Of a stretch of 43,408 bases of DNA, positions 41,338 through 43,408 are shown in pieces (the first letter of the stretch is position 1; every line of letters starts with the position of its first letter). The position numbers and the translations under genes are program-made. Below the pieces are notes generated by a model. That model made no database searches. It saw only the letters and a list, made by a program, of their open reading frames with translations, and had not been told where the DNA came from. The stretch lies in assembly GCA_024635555.1 (NCBI GenBank), contig JAGXIO010000204.1, positions 1 to 43,408 of the forward strand, read 5' to 3'. The stretch is from Saccharicrinis sp. GTDB lineage: Bacteria > Bacteroidota > Bacteroidia > Bacteroidales > Marinilabiliaceae.

Positions 41338-42244
41338 TTTTTATTTTTTTAAGTGATTTAATTAATTCTTCTTTTACTTGCTTAGCCAGCGATTCTGGTT
41401 TTAAAACCTGCACATTACTGCCATACGAGAGTATCTCCATAAATAAATCATGCGTAAGGAAAACGTCAAGCTTAACAACCAACTCATCTTCGTTATCAAT
41501 TATCGGATTTTGGGTATGGTGCAGAGGTAAAGATTTAATGTACTTTCCCTGAAAAGCATTAAATCTTAGAATCACTTCTTGCGGTGCAGCCTGTTCTTTA
41601 ATATTCGGAACAACAACACCAAAAGAATTTTTAAAATAGGAAGCTATATCAATAGCTATATCTTTTTTAAATGGCAATTTGGTAATTTCAAGATGAGTAA
41701 GTCTATCTAATGCAAAAGTTTTAAAAATATCATCTTTCAGATCTTTGCCTAGCACATACCAACGATTTCTAAATTCTTTCAAGGCGTAAGGCTGTACTAT
41801 CCGTTCTGAATTTTCACCTTCCCAATATTTTTGATAGGCAAATTTGATAGAAACACTATTCTTTATTCCATGGAGAATTCCGTATAAATGTTCTGTTCCT
41901 ATTGATTTTCGCTTTTCTAATTGGATATAATCGGCTAGTCTATTCGTTATGTTTAAAGCATTAAACGTATCAAAAGCTTCAAAAATTCGCTCATTAAAAT
42001 CTTCTCTTCCATATTCTTCGATATAGTAAGCTTGTTTTGTCTTACTATATTTTATTTCTATGTTATAAATAGATAGTATTTCATTAACATCCCTTTGAAA
42101 GGTGCGCAACGAAATGTTAAGATTATAACCCTGAATTTCAGATTCCTGTTGTAAATACCTGCTTAGCTCACTGAATGTATAATAACTTCTTTTGAGCTTC
42201 TGAATAATTAAACGATACCTTATAAATGATTCTCTTCTTGACAT
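41327..42244 (-). CDS. WYL-domain transcriptional regulator
   Basis: 305 aa from Met17 of the open frame. The N-terminus (FIRYRLIIQKLKRSYYTFSELSRYLQQ ... ISLRTFQRDVNEI) is a winged HTH. The centre (YQKYWEGENSERIVQPYALKEFRNRWYVLGKD) is the WYL domain that binds ligands or nucleic acid, and the C-terminus is a WCX-like extension. The reading frame extends to 42292, but a TATATTTG promoter box at 42265-42272 and a perfect inverted repeat at 42243-42271 place the transcript start inside that extension, so Met at 42244 is used. Proteins of this class control phage-defence and DNA-repair genes. Confidence 0.88.
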   Translation of the reverse strand: MSRRESFIRYRLIIQKLKRSYYTFSELSRYLQQESEIQGYNLNISLRTFQRDVNEILSIYNIEIKYSKTKQAYYIEEYGREDFNERIFEAFDTFNALNITNRLADYIQLEKRKSIGTEHLYGILHGIKNSVSIKFAYQKYWEGENSERIVQPYALKEFRNRWYVLGKDLKDDIFKTFALDRLTHLEITKLPFKKDIAIDIASYFKNSFGVVVPNIKEQAAPQEVILRFNAFQGKYIKSLPLHHTQNPIIDNEDELVVKLDVFLTHDLFMEILSYGSNVQVLKPESLAKQVKEELIKSLKKIKNEY

Positions 42245-42272
42245 ATTTGAAATTGTTTTCGTTTCAAATATA
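42243..42272 (-). promoter_or_regulatory. WYL gene promoter and operator
   Basis: Perfect inverted repeat ATATTTGAAA / TTTCAAATAT (arms 42243-42252 and 42262-42271, 9-base spacer) overlaps the start codon and a minus-strand -7 TATATTTG (42265-42272). The layout suggests autorepression. Confidence 0.7.
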
Positions 42273-42457
42273 TTCAAATCAAACGTCAACATGTGGCGTT
42301 GCTGAAAATATTACAAATTAATTTGAAGCCTAATTTTTTAATATGGGGTACTTAAAGAAACCAATTCTCCTATTTTAATACTGGATGAGCATACTTTCTT
42401 TCCAACCCCAAAAGAGAAATCAAATGGAAGGATGCGCTGAATTAAACGCTATTTGAA

Positions 42458-42465
42458 TATATTTG
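42458..42465 (+). promoter_or_regulatory. Probable -7 element of the lysO genes
   Basis: TATATTTG fits TAnnTTTG and lies 63 bases before the 97-aa gene start. Confidence 0.4.
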
Positions 42466-42527
42466 CGAGTGGGGTAGTTTGCAAAACTGACTCCATTCTT
42501 ATTATACCGCATGGCTAATTTTGATTC

Positions 42528-42821
42528 ATGACTACATATATCGTTATCGTATTATTTGCTTTCGGAATTGGCTTTGGCTTGTTCTTCCGCAAAAGGGACC
42601 AAGCCCGTAAAAAAATAGATGCGTCCATTACCTGGTCGGTATATTTACTATTATTTTTGCTGGGTATTTCCGTAGGCACCAATGAGGAGATTATTAATAA
42701 CTTTTTTCGCATTGGCTACAAAGCCATTTGGTTGACTCTGGGTGCCGTGCTGGGTAGTGTGCTTTTAGCCAAAATGGTGTACCAGCTCTATTTTAAATCA
42801 GACAAACCGGAAGAGCAATGA
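42528..42821 (+). CDS. LysO-like exporter, N-terminal subunit
   Basis: 97 aa, three hydrophobic segments (about 2-18, 34-50, 65-88). VYLLLFLLGISVGTNEEII is the repeated half-motif of the LysO/YbjE (DUF340) lysine exporter. In E. coli LysO this part is fused to the transport core; here it ends at a TGA that overlaps the next ATG (ATGA at 42818-42821), giving a split, translationally coupled pair. It probably exports L-lysine or a toxic analogue. Confidence 0.8.
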   Translation: MTTYIVIVLFAFGIGFGLFFRKRDQARKKIDASITWSVYLLLFLLGISVGTNEEIINNFFRIGYKAIWLTLGAVLGSVLLAKMVYQLYFKSDKPEEQ

Positions 42822-43408
42822 AGGGAAGCTTAATTATCTTATCATTTTTTGCAATGGGTATGATCGGGGGTATTTATGATGTATACCCTCAATGGCTTTT
42901 AAACGACAGTCTTACCACTTATGCTTTGTTTGTCCTCATGTTTTTGGTAGGTATAAGTGTTGGTAGTGATAAGGCAGCCTTTTATGTATTGCGCAAAATG
43001 AACTTCAAAATATTTTTAGTACCCTTAACTGTCATTGTAGGTAGTTTACTTGGAACGGCTATTATATCGCTAATGCTTTCTGATATTTCGATAAAAGAGG
43101 CCATGGCTGTGGGAGCGGGATTTGGCTACTACTCCTTGTCCAGTATTTTTATAAGCGAAGTTAGCGGAAAAGAGTTGGGTGTAGTGGCACTGTTATCCAA
43201 TATCTTCAGGGAAATTTTAACTCTACTAGCGGTGCCATTATTTGTAAAGTACTTTGGCAAATTGGCTGGCATTGCATCTGGCGGAGCAACGGCTATGGAC
43301 ACCACATTGCCTATCATTGTTAAATTTTCAGGAAAAGAGTATGGTATCATTGCCATTTTTAGCGGTATCGTACTAACCATATTGGTACCAGTATTGCTTA
43401 CGTTGATA
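42818..43408 (+). CDS. lysO: LysO-like exporter, core subunit (runs off the window)
   Basis: Open from ATG at 42818 to the window end, 197 codons with no stop. It begins MKGSLIILSFFAMGMIGG and repeats the FLVGISVGSDK half-motif. It then carries the LysO core: GAGFGYYSLSSIFISEVSG, GVVALLSNIFREILTLLAVPLF, and GGATAMDTTLPIIVKFSG, which contain the conserved Ser, Arg-Glu and Asp of the family. By comparison with the family only a few residues are missing at the C-terminus. Confidence 0.9.
   Translation, partial: MKGSLIILSFFAMGMIGGIYDVYPQWLLNDSLTTYALFVLMFLVGISVGSDKAAFYVLRKMNFKIFLVPLTVIVGSLLGTAIISLMLSDISIKEAMAVGAGFGYYSLSSIFISEVSGKELGVVALLSNIFREILTLLAVPLFVKYFGKLAGIASGGATAMDTTLPIIVKFSGKEYGIIAIFSGIVLTILVPVLLTLI

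Noticed and set aside
42515-42712. 65-aa minus-strand ORF opposite the LysO N-terminal gene
   Set aside because: Antisense to a real membrane protein; no features.
43129-43380. 83-aa minus-strand ORF near the right edge
   Set aside because: Antisense to the LysO core reading frame, which runs open to the window end.
1-43408. CRISPR array, tRNA, rRNA, prophage or complete insertion sequence
   Set aside because: No regularly spaced repeats, no tRNA-like cloverleaf noticed, no integrase or transposase reading frame.

Overview
The window is a chromosomal segment of a Bacteroidota bacterium, most like the Marinilabiliales/Bacteroidales side of the phylum. The evidence is several type IX secretion (T9SS) C-terminal sorting domains, a SusC-style TonB receptor with an N-terminal carboxypeptidase-regulatory-like domain, promoters with the Bacteroidota -7 element TAnnTTTG, AT-rich intergenic DNA with few Shine-Dalgarno sequences, and gene orders usual in the phylum (nfeD-floA, parA-parB-DUF5683-lytic transglycosylase, sppA-lpxK-punA). 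I see no rRNA, tRNA, CRISPR array, complete insertion sequence or prophage.

Layout. 1-6.8 kb: floA (partial), nfeD, clpS and a TPR/PD40/SPOR envelope protein on the minus strand; bcp-recA on the plus strand; an orphan Cache-HAMP chemoreceptor converging on recA through a shared terminator. 7.2-10.5 kb: an S9 peptidase lipoprotein and a membrane metallophosphoesterase, followed by a REP-like palindrome cluster. 11-15 kb (minus): parA, parB, a DUF5683 protein and an SLT+LysM transglycosylase. 15.2-18.1 kb (minus): a heptose-7-phosphate kinase, a GNAT/FemAB-like acyltransferase and two WxcM/FdtA-type cupins, probably for surface glycan synthesis. 18.2-24 kb: upp, folK, sppA, a parDE toxin-antitoxin pair inserted inside the usual sppA-lpxK-punA order, then lpxK and punA.

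24.2-38 kb (all minus) is the most unusual part. It is a seven-gene cell-surface locus: a beta-helix protein ending in a single EF-hand (517 aa), a 989-aa multidomain protein with two cohesin-like domains and a dockerin-like segment, a 317-aa protein, a TonB-dependent receptor without a SusD partner, a 477-aa Cys-rich protein, a 715-aa protein with an N-terminal cohesin-like domain, and an outer-membrane beta-barrel. Four of the seven carry T9SS sorting domains. Three (989, 317 and 477 aa) share an N-terminal domain of about 200 residues that I cannot assign to a named family. The TonB-receptor gene and the 715-aa gene have the same conserved 5' leader, which suggests co-regulation. Terminators between genes and strong codon bias in the first two genes suggest graded, high expression. 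The working idea is a T9SS-built surface assembly feeding a TonB receptor; the ligand is unknown.

38-43.4 kb: a gene-poor stretch with what looks like the relic start of a SusC-type gene, then a probable DnaB-like pseudo-ATPase fused to an OB fold, a TrmH-type RNA methyltransferase, a UDG-like protein overlapping a WYL-domain regulator that has a clear operator (a candidate defence or DNA-damage module), and a split LysO lysine exporter cut by the window end. Domain names are from reading the sequence by eye; no database search was run.
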